Positions 1 through 6,844 of a stretch of 18,462 bases of DNA are shown here, piece by piece; position 1 is the first letter of the stretch, and every line of letters begins with the position of its first letter. The stretch spans positions 1 to 18,462 of the forward strand of contig JAZUMF010000050.1 of the NCBI GenBank assembly GCA_045603485.1, written 5' to 3'. The notes under the pieces were generated by a model, which worked only from the letters and a program-made list of their open reading frames with translations, was not told where the DNA came from and made no database searches. The DNA comes from RGIG5952 sp045603485. Lineage in GTDB: Bacteria; Verrucomicrobiota; Kiritimatiellia; RFP12; JAAYLN01. Both the position numbers and the translations under genes were made by a program.

Positions 1-125
1 AAGGGATAAATAACAAAATTAAAGTGATAAAACGAATGGCATATGGCTTTCATGATTTTGAATACTTTCGCTTGAAGATACTTGCAGCAACTGGTTATTT
101 GAAAGCATTACCTTTCATAAACTAA
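1..125 (+). CDS. Transposase C-terminal fragment, ISL3-like (cut by left edge)
   Basis: An open frame enters from the left edge (first full codon at 3) and ends at TAA 123-125, giving 40 visible residues. They contain NNKIKVIKR, then AYGF, then FEYFRLKIL, the arrangement I know from the extreme C-terminus of DDE transposases of the ISL3 family (an EGxNNKIK motif followed by RAYGF and a FENFRLRIL-like helix). The DDE catalytic core would lie upstream, outside the window. The element's right end should therefore lie in the following AT-rich stretch, but I could not pick out a terminal inverted repeat or target duplication. Whether the element is intact cannot be judged. Family assignment is from the short motif only; another DDE family is possible. 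Confidence 0.7.
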   Translation, partial: GINNKIKVIKRMAYGFHDFEYFRLKILAATGYLKALPFIN

Positions 126-127
126 AC

Positions 128-153
128 TTGATACAACTTGCTAGTTGTATCCA
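128..153. repeat. Hairpin just downstream of the transposase stop
   Basis: GATACAACT (130-138) and AGTTGTATC (143-151) form a perfect 9-bp inverted repeat around the loop TGCT, extended by TT/AA with one bulged base. It begins five bases after the transposase stop. No T run follows directly, so it is a weak terminator candidate; it could also belong to the insertion-sequence end. Confidence 0.5.
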
Positions 154-160
154 ATTTAAT

Positions 161-203
161 AACACTGCGTCATTTGCGACATCAAATGATGTCTTGTGTT
201 TTT
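161..203 (+). terminator. Terminator-like nested hairpin followed by T5
   Basis: GACATCA (178-184) pairs with TGATGTC (187-193), and the outer arms AACAC (161-165) and GTGTT (196-200) can also pair. Five T (199-203) follow. This is a plausible factor-independent terminator for the left-edge transposase, though the inner loop of two bases means the real RNA fold would open the top pairs. Confidence 0.4.
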
Positions 204-265
204 ATATAAAAAATATTAAACCTTCATAAAATGTTGCAATGTAATAATATATGTAAAAATTTTAC

Positions 266-274
266 GGGGGGGGG
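266..274 (+). repeat. Homopolymeric G9 tract
   Basis: Nine consecutive G lie inside an otherwise AT-rich stretch, 19 bases upstream of a TTGACA box and about 180 bases upstream of the ATG of the surface protein. Homopolymer G tracts are known slipped-strand sites that switch surface genes in other bacteria. A role here is inference from position and composition only. Confidence 0.6.
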
Positions 275-293
275 TGATTTCAAAGCAAAAAAT

Positions 294-322
294 TTGACAA
301 TCGTTTTTATAAAGGATAAATT
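294..322 (+). promoter_or_regulatory. Candidate sigma-70 promoter of the surface protein
   Basis: TTGACA at 294-299 matches the -35 consensus exactly. After a 17-base spacer comes TAAATT at 317-322 (4 of 6 to TATAAT). It would give a leader of about 125 nt. A second, weaker pair (TTGATT 385-390, 17 bases, TAATTG 408-413) spans the 9-bp tandem repeat, so the actual start site is not settled. Confidence 0.4.
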
Positions 323-391
323 ATTAGCATTAGGTTAAATAAAAGACTTTCTCGGAATGCGTGTTCCAGGTTTTTTATGTAAACTTGATTT

Positions 392-409
392 TACGACCTA
401 TACGACCTA
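392..409 (+). repeat. Tandem 9-bp repeat TACGACCTA x2
   Basis: TACGACCTA occurs twice head to tail (392-400, 401-409). The junction CTATAC (398-403) also pairs with GTATAG (413-418), giving an inverted repeat across a 9-base loop. Tandem short repeats 44-60 bases ahead of a start codon suggest a protein-binding site or a leader structure. No regulator is recognised. Confidence 0.5.
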
Positions 410-452
410 ATTGTATAGCGGTTAATTTGTTAAGGATAATGTTGGGGGCAAT

Positions 453-3143
453 ATGAAAATCAAAGTCTTTGCGGCATTTGCCGTTCTTGCAATAACATCT
501 TCATTTGCAGGTAATACATATTATGCCTCACCTGATGGGCTTGCAGACGCAGACTGCCTCTCTCCGGCGACGGCAGGCACGATTGCCGCCGCCTATGCGC
601 TTGCATCTTCCGCGGAAAGTGCCGCTGCAGGAGATGAGATTGTGCTTATGCCCGGTGTGTATGACGGCTCTAGCGCCGGGGGACACTTTCCTCTTACAAT
701 CGATAAAAAGTTTTTAACTGTCAGAAGCTCTTCGGGCTTGCCGGAAACAACAACGGTTATCGGTCCCGGTTCGGCAGAAAATCTTACGGCCTTTAATGTG
801 TCGGTACAGGCTGGTGCGCCGATTATTAAAGGTATTTCATTTACAAATTTCTTTAATACCATTGTTAACAAAGCAGGTATATTGAACGGGTCCTCAAAAG
901 CAAGCGCAACACTTGAAAACTGCGTTTTTTTGGCTAACAAGGGTAATTGGGGGACCGTTTCGTACGGGATACTTAAGAACTGCAAATTTATTGCTAACCG
1001 CGGTACGCAAAATTCGGTGACCAGATTTTCAAATTGCTACGATTGTTATTTTGAAGGAAATGAAGGAGGCTACGCCTCGGTACAAGGCGAAGAATTTTTT
1101 AATTGCTTCTACACCAACAATCCTACGGGTGCCGTCAGCGGTAATGCCGCAACGGTGGTTTCTAATTGCACTTTTATCGCAAACAGGTCCGCTATGGGCG
1201 CCGGGGTTAATTTGGCGGGCTCGATTTATGATTCAAATTTCATATCCAATAATGTTACAAAAGACGGCGCCGCCATTTATGGCGCATCCAGCGCTTATGC
1301 CAAAGTTTACAGATGTCAATTTTACGGCAATGTGGCCACTACCGGCGGCTCGGGAACAAGATTCTGCAATGTTTATGATTCGACCTTTGATTCAAATTCC
1401 GGAATCGCATCGTTTGAGGGTGGCGAGTTTTTCAATTGCTTCTATACAAATAATTCTTCAGGGGCAATCAACTGCTCGGCGACCGCAGTCATTTCAAACT
1501 GCACTTTTATCGCGAACAGGGCGCGAAACGGCGCCGGTGTGCGAGGCGCCAAGGCGATATATGATTGCAGCTTTATCACTAACACGATTACACATGACGG
1601 GTGTGCCGTTTATGGCAGCTCTGACGGCAGCACTAAGATATATAACTCTTATTTCTACGGCAATGTAGCACCTCAAGGAGGTTCGGCTACATACAATTGC
1701 AGCGCTTATAATTCTAAGTTCGTCTCGAATATCGGAAGAGCGTGTTACCTCGGATCGGTATTTGAAAATTGTTATTTTACCAACAATATGTCAGGTGCTA
1801 TTCAAGGTACCGCAAATTCAATAGTTTCAAATTGTCTGTTTATAGCCAATCGTGGTGTTAAATGGGGTGGCGCAATCTATAAAGCAAAGGCAATTTATGA
1901 TTGCGTCTTTGTCACCAACGGCGCAACGGAAGCTTCCTCTATCTACAACGGCAATGAGTGTTACAGATCTTATTTTACAAACAATTATGCCTCTGTAAAC
2001 GGCGGCGTTACCTATCTGACCTCCTGTTTTGATTGCATTTTTGTCTCTAATAGAGGCGCAGCCGGAGGTGCTTGTAATGGAGGCGCTTATTTTATCAATT
2101 GTTATTACACCAATAATTTCAGTTCCGGTTCTGCCGGGGCGATTCTGGCATCAAGCAGTTCGATTATTTCAAATTGTTATTTTGTCAACAACAGGAGCGT
2201 CAGCTATGGCGGCGCGACATACTCAGGCTCAGTATATGACTCAACATATATAACCAACACCGGCAGATATGGTGGCGCAACATACAAAGGAAGTGTTGAC
2301 CGCTGCTATTTTTATGGAAATGTCGGCACAACATATGCTGGCGGTACACATCTTACCGATAGCCGCAATTCGATATATATCGGCAATAGTTCGCCGTCCG
2401 GCGGCGGTGCGGACAAGGGTTCATTCTATAATTGCTACTTCAGGGATAATTCCTCGACTTCAGGTGGAGGAATTATAGTTTCTGCGCCGGCATATCTTAC
2501 GAATAACATTTTTATCAATAATCGAGGCCTACATGGAGCCGCCGTTAATACGGGAAGCGGTGCAAATATTGTAAATTGTATCTTCATAAGAAACAAAAGC
2601 TCTCAATCGGGCGGAATTATAGGCGGTAAGTATACTGAAACGACTTGGAAGGGTACCTTTATAAATTGTTTGATGGCTGAAAATTCAGCAGGTCCCTATT
2701 CGCCGATGTATGGGCGTCTTGTGACCGGAGACAGTGTATTTATAAACTGCACAATTATCAGCAACCAGTGTAACGCATCGGGCAAGATGTGGGCTCCTGC
2801 GTCCGGTGTTTTCACAAATACGCTGTTTCACGGAAATGCCAACTTCGATATTGAAAGAGGTGAGCTTGTAAATTGTCTTTTCGGAACAGTCAATATGGCT
2901 AATGTGACGACCAATAACGCTTGCATTGTCTTGGCGAATCCGCTTTTCAACCCCAAGAAGAATCCTAAGCACCCGTTTTATCCTCACAAGAGTTCCCCTG
3001 CAATCGATGCGGGAATTATCGTTCCCGAGTTGCTTTACACCAATATTGTCGAATTGGGTGGCACAAAACGCATTAAGGGAAAAACCGTTGATATCGGCGC
3101 CTATGAAACGCTGGGCCCTGGCACGCTCTTTGGCGTTCACTAG
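453..3143 (+). CDS. Secreted right-handed beta-helix repeat protein, Pmp-like motifs, choice-of-anchor-Q-like C-terminus
   Basis: This is an 896-residue exported protein of unknown function, probably a surface or secreted adhesin-like beta-helix. Residues 1-19 form a signal peptide (KIK, a hydrophobic core, then SFA before the likely cut). Residues about 20-150 resemble the N-terminal cap of beta-helix proteins (YYASPDG, then DEIVLMPGVYDG). From about 150 to 760 the chain is rungs of roughly 22 residues with NCxFxxN and GGA motifs, as in chlamydial polymorphic membrane proteins. The C-terminus carries SSPAIDAG and VDIGAYE, typical of the choice-of-anchor Q region in related surface proteins. 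It has no transmembrane barrel, LPxTG or PEP-CTERM tail, so its attachment is unknown. ATG 453 follows GGGGG (444-448) and starts the signal peptide, which fixes the start. It stands alone, next to insertion-sequence remains and convergent with the GH89 gene. It lacks pectate-lyase catalytic motifs that I recognise. Confidence 0.85.
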   Translation: MKIKVFAAFAVLAITSSFAGNTYYASPDGLADADCLSPATAGTIAAAYALASSAESAAAGDEIVLMPGVYDGSSAGGHFPLTIDKKFLTVRSSSGLPETTTVIGPGSAENLTAFNVSVQAGAPIIKGISFTNFFNTIVNKAGILNGSSKASATLENCVFLANKGNWGTVSYGILKNCKFIANRGTQNSVTRFSNCYDCYFEGNEGGYASVQGEEFFNCFYTNNPTGAVSGNAATVVSNCTFIANRSAMGAGVNLAGSIYDSNFISNNVTKDGAAIYGASSAYAKVYRCQFYGNVATTGGSGTRFCNVYDSTFDSNSGIASFEGGEFFNCFYTNNSSGAINCSATAVISNCTFIANRARNGAGVRGAKAIYDCSFITNTITHDGCAVYGSSDGSTKIYNSYFYGNVAPQGGSATYNCSAYNSKFVSNIGRACYLGSVFENCYFTNNMSGAIQGTANSIVSNCLFIANRGVKWGGAIYKAKAIYDCVFVTNGATEASSIYNGNECYRSYFTNNYASVNGGVTYLTSCFDCIFVSNRGAAGGACNGGAYFINCYYTNNFSSGSAGAILASSSSIISNCYFVNNRSVSYGGATYSGSVYDSTYITNTGRYGGATYKGSVDRCYFYGNVGTTYAGGTHLTDSRNSIYIGNSSPSGGGADKGSFYNCYFRDNSSTSGGGIIVSAPAYLTNNIFINNRGLHGAAVNTGSGANIVNCIFIRNKSSQSGGIIGGKYTETTWKGTFINCLMAENSAGPYSPMYGRLVTGDSVFINCTIISNQCNASGKMWAPASGVFTNTLFHGNANFDIERGELVNCLFGTVNMANVTTNNACIVLANPLFNPKKNPKHPFYPHKSSPAIDAGIIVPELLYTNIVELGGTKRIKGKTVDIGAYETLGPGTLFGVH
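1155..2492 (+). repeat. Four tandem ~333-bp coding super-repeats
   Basis: Inside the surface protein the phrase (V/I)(V/I)SNCxFxxNR recurs at residues 235, 346, 457 and 571 (nt 1155, 1488, 1821, 2163). A degenerate fifth occurrence starts near residue 681 (nt 2493). Spacings are 111, 111, 114 and 110 residues. Each unit contains about five beta-helix rungs in the same order, including FYGN and FxNC(F/Y)YTNN phrases. DNA similarity is strongest between units one and two, pointing to duplication of whole multi-rung blocks. Confidence 0.8.
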
Positions 3144-3166
3144 GGTGTTGGAGTCAGACTTTGACA
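3144..3166 (+). terminator. Imperfect palindrome between convergent genes
   Basis: From 3146 to 3166 the sequence reads as a 21-base near-palindrome centred on AGTCAGACT, with TGT and ACA at the ends and three G-T wobbles in RNA. It lies directly after the stop of the surface protein and before the convergent GH89 stop, so it may end transcription. No T run follows. Its GGTGT...CAGACT...TTGACA layout resembles the sequence upstream of the RAYT gene at 18175-18198, so it may instead be a dispersed element. Confidence 0.35.
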
Positions 3167-3177
3167 GGCGAGTTTAC

Positions 3178-5259
3178 TTAAGAGATGAGCTCTTTTGCAG
3201 TTAAAAGAAGGTCTCCGTCTGTTGGCGGGGCTTCCCATTTGGCGGTTTGAGCATTTCTTTCGATTTCGTCTAATTTTTCGTCGGCGTTTTCCGAGTCGGC
3301 GAAAAATGCCTCCCACCTCTTTGCATAGTAATTGCCGAGCATCCCTGCCAGCTGATGGTGTGCATAATCGTCAAGATTTGAATGAGGTTCGTTTACCCAG
3401 GTGGTAAACATTCGGCGTAATGCCCTGACTCCTCTTTCTCCGGCCCGCTTTAGCGCGCGATTTTCCCATGTGTCGAGTCTGAATGCGGTTGTGCAGGCTA
3501 GAAGCCCGTCTGTCTTGTAGATTAAAGAGATGAACTTTCTTCTGGCATTTTCATCGTCCTTCAGGCTTGGCACGAGAGCGCGGGCTCTGTCGGAAAGAAC
3601 CTGTCGGAAGATATCTGTAAAATCAAAGCGGAATGTTTCAAGCTTCAATATTTCGGGGAATGATTCCGCCACTTCAAGATAGAGGCGGGCCGCTTTTTCG
3701 ACATCCGTCGGATTGTAGTAAAGCGCCTCGGGGCTGCCCCATGTTGAAGACTTCTTGACATCCCATGCGGGGCGGGCGCATATCAGCGATTCAGAGCAGC
3801 CTTCCTGCTGCCTGTCGATATTCCAAATTGACGATGCGAGGAGGTGAAGTGCCTTGTTTATGCGAGAATCTTCAATCCCATAACGGCGTTTTGCATAGTC
3901 GGCAAGCCAACCTTCAAGCTTTCCTGCCCCGTTTACCGTATCGTGATTGAAAAACTGGTCGGTAAAAAGGTCGTAGAAAAGAGGGTTTGAGTCCAGCCCT
4001 TCTGATTCTAGGGCATAGCCCCGTAATGTTGCGCCATTTTCGCCTTTCAGGTGGTTGCTGAGATTGATGAGTGGTGCCATCCCTCCATACATGCCTTCAT
4101 TGCCGCCGAAGTTGAGAAGCTCTCCCCATATCCAGGATATTTTACCAAAGCTGCGAGGGAAGTGGCCTTTTGATGACATATTTCTATCGAGGACGATAAT
4201 GCGCGTCTTTTCAGCCTCAAGTCCTTCCAAGAGGTCTTGTCTGGGAGCCTCGCCCCAGCAGCTAATGCACCATGTGGCACCTGGTGACGCGATTTGCTGT
4301 TCGCGCTGCATTGCGGCAGCTATGGCTGGGCAATTTACATCCTTCGCGATACCGCCCTCACTGAAGAGGTTTCCTACAAAAAATTTGGGATTGGAAATTC
4401 CATATACCTCATATAGACGCTTGTACCAAAGCTTTGCCAGCTTTGAATAAGATTTTGTAGTGGCGTCCAGTAGAATCGGCCGTTTCAGTCCGCCAGCCCA
4501 ATGTCCTTGATTGTATATCTTGGCGTCGGGCCACTTTTCTCCCGTAATAACTTCGGCGGCGCTATTTGGAAGAAGTCCTGTGAATCCTTGAAGCATAGGC
4601 TCGATTCCTAGGCTTCGCATTTCAGCAACGAGCCAGCGACCGAGCTCCGCCTCTTCATCAATCCGCTCGGGTGGAAGTGGCGCGCCAAGCCCCTCCATGA
4701 CACCGCAATTAACCCACGACTGAGCCATCTCATCGGGGATATAGGCGGCGATTTGCTCCTCCGAGAAGCCGGCATCCCTTAGGAAAAGCTGCCAGACCTT
4801 CATGTTGCCTGCAACAACAAGGGCCGATGTGAAGCCTGAGAGGGCAAGGCGATCAAGGTTTTTGCGCCAGTCCTCTTTATCGTAAAAAGCGAAAGAATAT
4901 GAAAACACGCAATAATTGTATGCGTGCAAATGCGGGAGCACAGGTTTCACAAATAAAGGTTCTTCGGGGAGAGGCCAGGTATCGGGGACTCGATTTCCGC
5001 AACGGCTCCAATGCCCTTTTGCGATTTCTCTGATATATCTGCCAACTGCGGCTGCGGCGCGGTTTTCGTCAGTTGCGCTGATAAGAATCTTTCCGTTATC
5101 GGCAGAGACCACAGCATGAGGCTCTTTGGCGTCAAGCTTCGTAAAGACAAAGCCGTCGGCCGCCTGCTTGCCTGCGAACCGCTCCAATACTCCGCGAGCG
5201 GCGGGAAATATCTCACTGCGGCAATCGTTTTCAGAAGTATTTTTTTGTGATGTTTTCAT
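3178..5259 (-). CDS. Alpha-N-acetylglucosaminidase, GH89 (NAGLU family)
   Basis: The protein of 693 residues should hydrolyse terminal alpha-linked N-acetylglucosamine, as in mucin O-glycans or heparan sulfate-type chains. It can be followed along human NAGLU over nearly its whole length: NYCVFSYSF (115-123), W130 and the ALSGF stretch, then the region around E301 (NLFSEGG, matching the acid/base Glu region), WGELLNFGGNEG (378-389), the ESEG stretch with E420 matching the nucleophile, and YAHHQLAGMLGNYY near the C-terminus. Both expected catalytic glutamates are present. An N-terminal alpha/beta cap (about 20-90) precedes the barrel. No signal peptide is visible, unlike many bacterial GH89 enzymes, so it probably acts on oligosaccharides inside the cell. 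The start ATG at 5259 lies six bases after a TATAAT box, so the message may be leaderless. It is transcribed divergently from the DUF2130 gene. Confidence 0.93.
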   Translation of the reverse strand: MKTSQKNTSENDCRSEIFPAARGVLERFAGKQAADGFVFTKLDAKEPHAVVSADNGKILISATDENRAAAAVGRYIREIAKGHWSRCGNRVPDTWPLPEEPLFVKPVLPHLHAYNYCVFSYSFAFYDKEDWRKNLDRLALSGFTSALVVAGNMKVWQLFLRDAGFSEEQIAAYIPDEMAQSWVNCGVMEGLGAPLPPERIDEEAELGRWLVAEMRSLGIEPMLQGFTGLLPNSAAEVITGEKWPDAKIYNQGHWAGGLKRPILLDATTKSYSKLAKLWYKRLYEVYGISNPKFFVGNLFSEGGIAKDVNCPAIAAAMQREQQIASPGATWCISCWGEAPRQDLLEGLEAEKTRIIVLDRNMSSKGHFPRSFGKISWIWGELLNFGGNEGMYGGMAPLINLSNHLKGENGATLRGYALESEGLDSNPLFYDLFTDQFFNHDTVNGAGKLEGWLADYAKRRYGIEDSRINKALHLLASSIWNIDRQQEGCSESLICARPAWDVKKSSTWGSPEALYYNPTDVEKAARLYLEVAESFPEILKLETFRFDFTDIFRQVLSDRARALVPSLKDDENARRKFISLIYKTDGLLACTTAFRLDTWENRALKRAGERGVRALRRMFTTWVNEPHSNLDDYAHHQLAGMLGNYYAKRWEAFFADSENADEKLDEIERNAQTAKWEAPPTDGDLLLTAKELIS

Positions 5260-5265
5260 TTTGTA

Positions 5266-5294
5266 ATTATAACATTCCCATCCCGATTATACAA
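5266..5294 (-). promoter_or_regulatory. Promoter of the GH89 gene, predicted leaderless
   Basis: On the minus strand TTGTAT (5294-5289), a 17-base spacer and a perfect TATAAT (5271-5266) are followed after six bases by the ATG at 5259. The usual distance from the -10 box to +1 would place the transcription start at the A of ATG. No ribosome-binding site stands in the six bases between. Confidence 0.55.
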
Positions 5295-5302
5295 AAAATT
5301 TG

Positions 5303-5330
5303 TTTGGAAGGAAGAAGATTATGGTATAAT
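5303..5330 (+). promoter_or_regulatory. Promoter of the DUF2130 gene
   Basis: TATAAT at 5325-5330 is a perfect -10 box with a poor -35 (TTTGGA, 5303-5308, 16-base spacer). The AGAGAGG ribosome-binding site (5342-5348) stands five bases before ATG 5354. It shares the short divergent region with the GH89 promoter. Confidence 0.5.
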
Positions 5331-5353
5331 CTCGTGTAAAAAGAGAGGTTTTT

Positions 5354-6742
5354 ATGAAAGAATTGAAATGTCCAAAGTGCGGTAATGTTTTTTCAGTTGA
5401 TGAGGCGGATTATTCCTTTATTCTGCAGCAGGTGAAAACAACCGAATTTAATGCTGAAGTGGAGAGTCGCCTTTGTGAACTTCGCAAGAATGAGGAGACG
5501 AAGGCGGAGATGGCTCTTGCGAAGGTGCGCGCAGAGGCTTCTGATTCCCTCAAGAAAAAAGAGGTGGAGATCGCAGAACTCAAGGCCTCTGTCGAAAGGA
5601 AAAACGAGGAAATCAGTCTTGCGCTACTTAAAAAGGAAAGGGAAGACCTTCAGGTTATTACTGGGAAGGATGCGGAAATCGCAGAGCTTAAAGCCGCTGT
5701 CGAAAAGAAGGGTGAAGATATCCGCCTGGCCCTTTTAGAAAAGGAAAGGGAAGGCCTTCAGGTTATTGCCGGGAAGGATGCGGAAATTGCAGAACTTAAA
5801 GCTATGATTGCCAAAAGGGATGGAGAGACCAAGGCGAAGCTTGCTGAAAAGGCGGTTGAGGAACAGGCTCTTATCGTCCGCAAGGATGCCGAGATCTCAA
5901 ATCTTAAGGCTGAATTTGAGGCACAGCTCAAACTGGCAAACGAGCAAATCGCCTTCTACAAGGATATGAAGGCGAAGATGAGCACCAAGATGATTGGCGA
6001 AACGCTTGAGCAACATTGTTCAAGTCTGTATGAGCAGTTTATGCGATTCGCTTTGCCGACGGCTGTTTTCGAAAAGGACAATGAGGTAATCGACGGAACT
6101 AAAGGCGATTTTGTTTTCCGAGATTATGCCGCGGACGGAACTGAATATGTGTCTATCATGTTTGAGATGAAGAATGAGGCTGATACTACAGCCACCAAGC
6201 ATAAGAACGAGGACTTCTTCAAGAAACTTGATGCGGATCGCAAAAATAAGAAGTGCGAATATGCGGTGCTTGTTTCAATGCTTGAATTGGATAACGATAT
6301 CTACAACGCCGGAATTGTGTCAGTGTCAAAAGGCTATGAGAAGATGTATGTTGTGCGTCCGCAATGCTTTATTCCCATCATTACGCTTTTAGTTCAGTCG
6401 TCGCGTAAGGCAATGGAGTATAAGTGTGAAGTTGCGGAAATGCGCCGACAGTCAATAGATGTGTCAAACTTTGAAGATAAGCTTCAGGATTTTCAGAAGA
6501 AGTTCGGCTACAACTGCCGTCTTGCGAAGGAGAAATTTGATACGGCGATAAAAGAGATAGACAATTCCATCAAAGCGCTTGAGGCGACAAAGCAAGCGCT
6601 TCTCGGCAGCGAGAATAATCTTCGTCTCGCAGATGAGAAGGTTGAAGGGCTTACGATTCGCAAGCTTACCTATGGCAATCAGACTATGCAGGCGAAATTC
6701 GCCGAAGCAAGGGCAAGTCGGGTAAGCGAGGAAGATTCATAG
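5354..6742 (+). CDS. DUF2130 coiled-coil protein with CxxC start
   Basis: The protein of 462 residues belongs to the DUF2130 family; no experimentally defined role is known to me. Residues 4-11 form CPKCG followed by VF, a single CxxC knuckle. Residues about 35-205 are a long charged coiled coil. From 71 it has four 36-residue periods, each starting with EIAELKA-like text (71, 107, 143, 179). Residues about 208-345 are the conserved domain: MIGETLEQHC, then GDFVFRD (251-257), FEMKNE (270-275) and DFFKKLDADRKNKK (287-300). GD, then E-x-K, then a lysine-rich helix resembles the order of PD-(D/E)XK nuclease motifs (D252, E271, K273), but that is only my inference. A second short coiled coil closes the chain. 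It stands alone between the GH89 promoter and the beta-helix operon. A strong ribosome-binding site supports the start. Confidence 0.88.
   Translation: MKELKCPKCGNVFSVDEADYSFILQQVKTTEFNAEVESRLCELRKNEETKAEMALAKVRAEASDSLKKKEVEIAELKASVERKNEEISLALLKKEREDLQVITGKDAEIAELKAAVEKKGEDIRLALLEKEREGLQVIAGKDAEIAELKAMIAKRDGETKAKLAEKAVEEQALIVRKDAEISNLKAEFEAQLKLANEQIAFYKDMKAKMSTKMIGETLEQHCSSLYEQFMRFALPTAVFEKDNEVIDGTKGDFVFRDYAADGTEYVSIMFEMKNEADTTATKHKNEDFFKKLDADRKNKKCEYAVLVSMLELDNDIYNAGIVSVSKGYEKMYVVRPQCFIPIITLLVQSSRKAMEYKCEVAEMRRQSIDVSNFEDKLQDFQKKFGYNCRLAKEKFDTAIKEIDNSIKALEATKQALLGSENNLRLADEKVEGLTIRKLTYGNQTMQAKFAEARASRVSEEDS
5564..5887 (+). repeat. Three tandem 108-bp coding repeats in the coiled coil
   Basis: Units begin at 5564, 5672 and 5780, with a degenerate fourth from 5888. 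The second and third share long stretches such as GGGAAGGATGCGGAAAT and AAGGAAAGGGAAG. The period of 36 residues keeps both frame and coiled-coil register, so copy-number change would lengthen the rod without breaking the protein. Confidence 0.8.
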
Positions 6743-6844
6743 AAGCCACTCGGCTGAGGACGGCACGGAATCTATATCTCTAAAGTCGTTTTATTTATTG
6801 GTATTGTCATTTGTTTTTGGTAATATTGTTTTTAGGATTTTATC

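Larger units (their letters stand above)
126..452. other. AT-rich intergenic region upstream of the surface-protein gene
   Basis: I find no convincing gene in these 327 bases. They hold two hairpins (128-203), a run of nine G (266-274), promoter-like boxes (294-322 and 385-413), a 9-bp tandem repeat (392-409) and a G-rich ribosome-binding candidate (444-448). The base composition is clearly more AT-rich than the housekeeping genes further right, as expected for the edge of an insertion or for a regulatory region of an accessory gene. Confidence 0.6.

Noticed and set aside
1051..1668. 205-aa frame overlapping the surface protein on the same strand
   Set aside because: It is an alternative-frame shadow caused by the repeats; the main frame has the signal peptide and beta-helix motifs.
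1155..2492. Regular repeats considered as a CRISPR array
   Set aside because: Units are about 333 bases, in frame and protein-coding, without short identical repeats and unique spacers.
2685..3140. 151-aa minus-strand frame inside the surface-protein gene
   Set aside because: It lies wholly antisense to a well-supported coding region with clear repeats and a C-terminal domain; its sequence resembles no family.
453..3143. Surface protein considered as an autotransporter or pectate lyase
   Set aside because: No C-terminal beta-barrel follows the helix, and I could not find lyase catalytic motifs; the end is SPAIDAG/DIGAYE only.
4055..4450. 131-aa plus-strand frame inside the GH89 gene
   Set aside because: Antisense to a gene that matches GH89 throughout; no ribosome-binding site or recognisable motif.
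6804..6829. TTGTCA with TATTGT as a promoter for the GH141-like gene
   Set aside because: The spacer is only 14 bases; no better pair was found in 6743-6844, so I do not report a promoter there.
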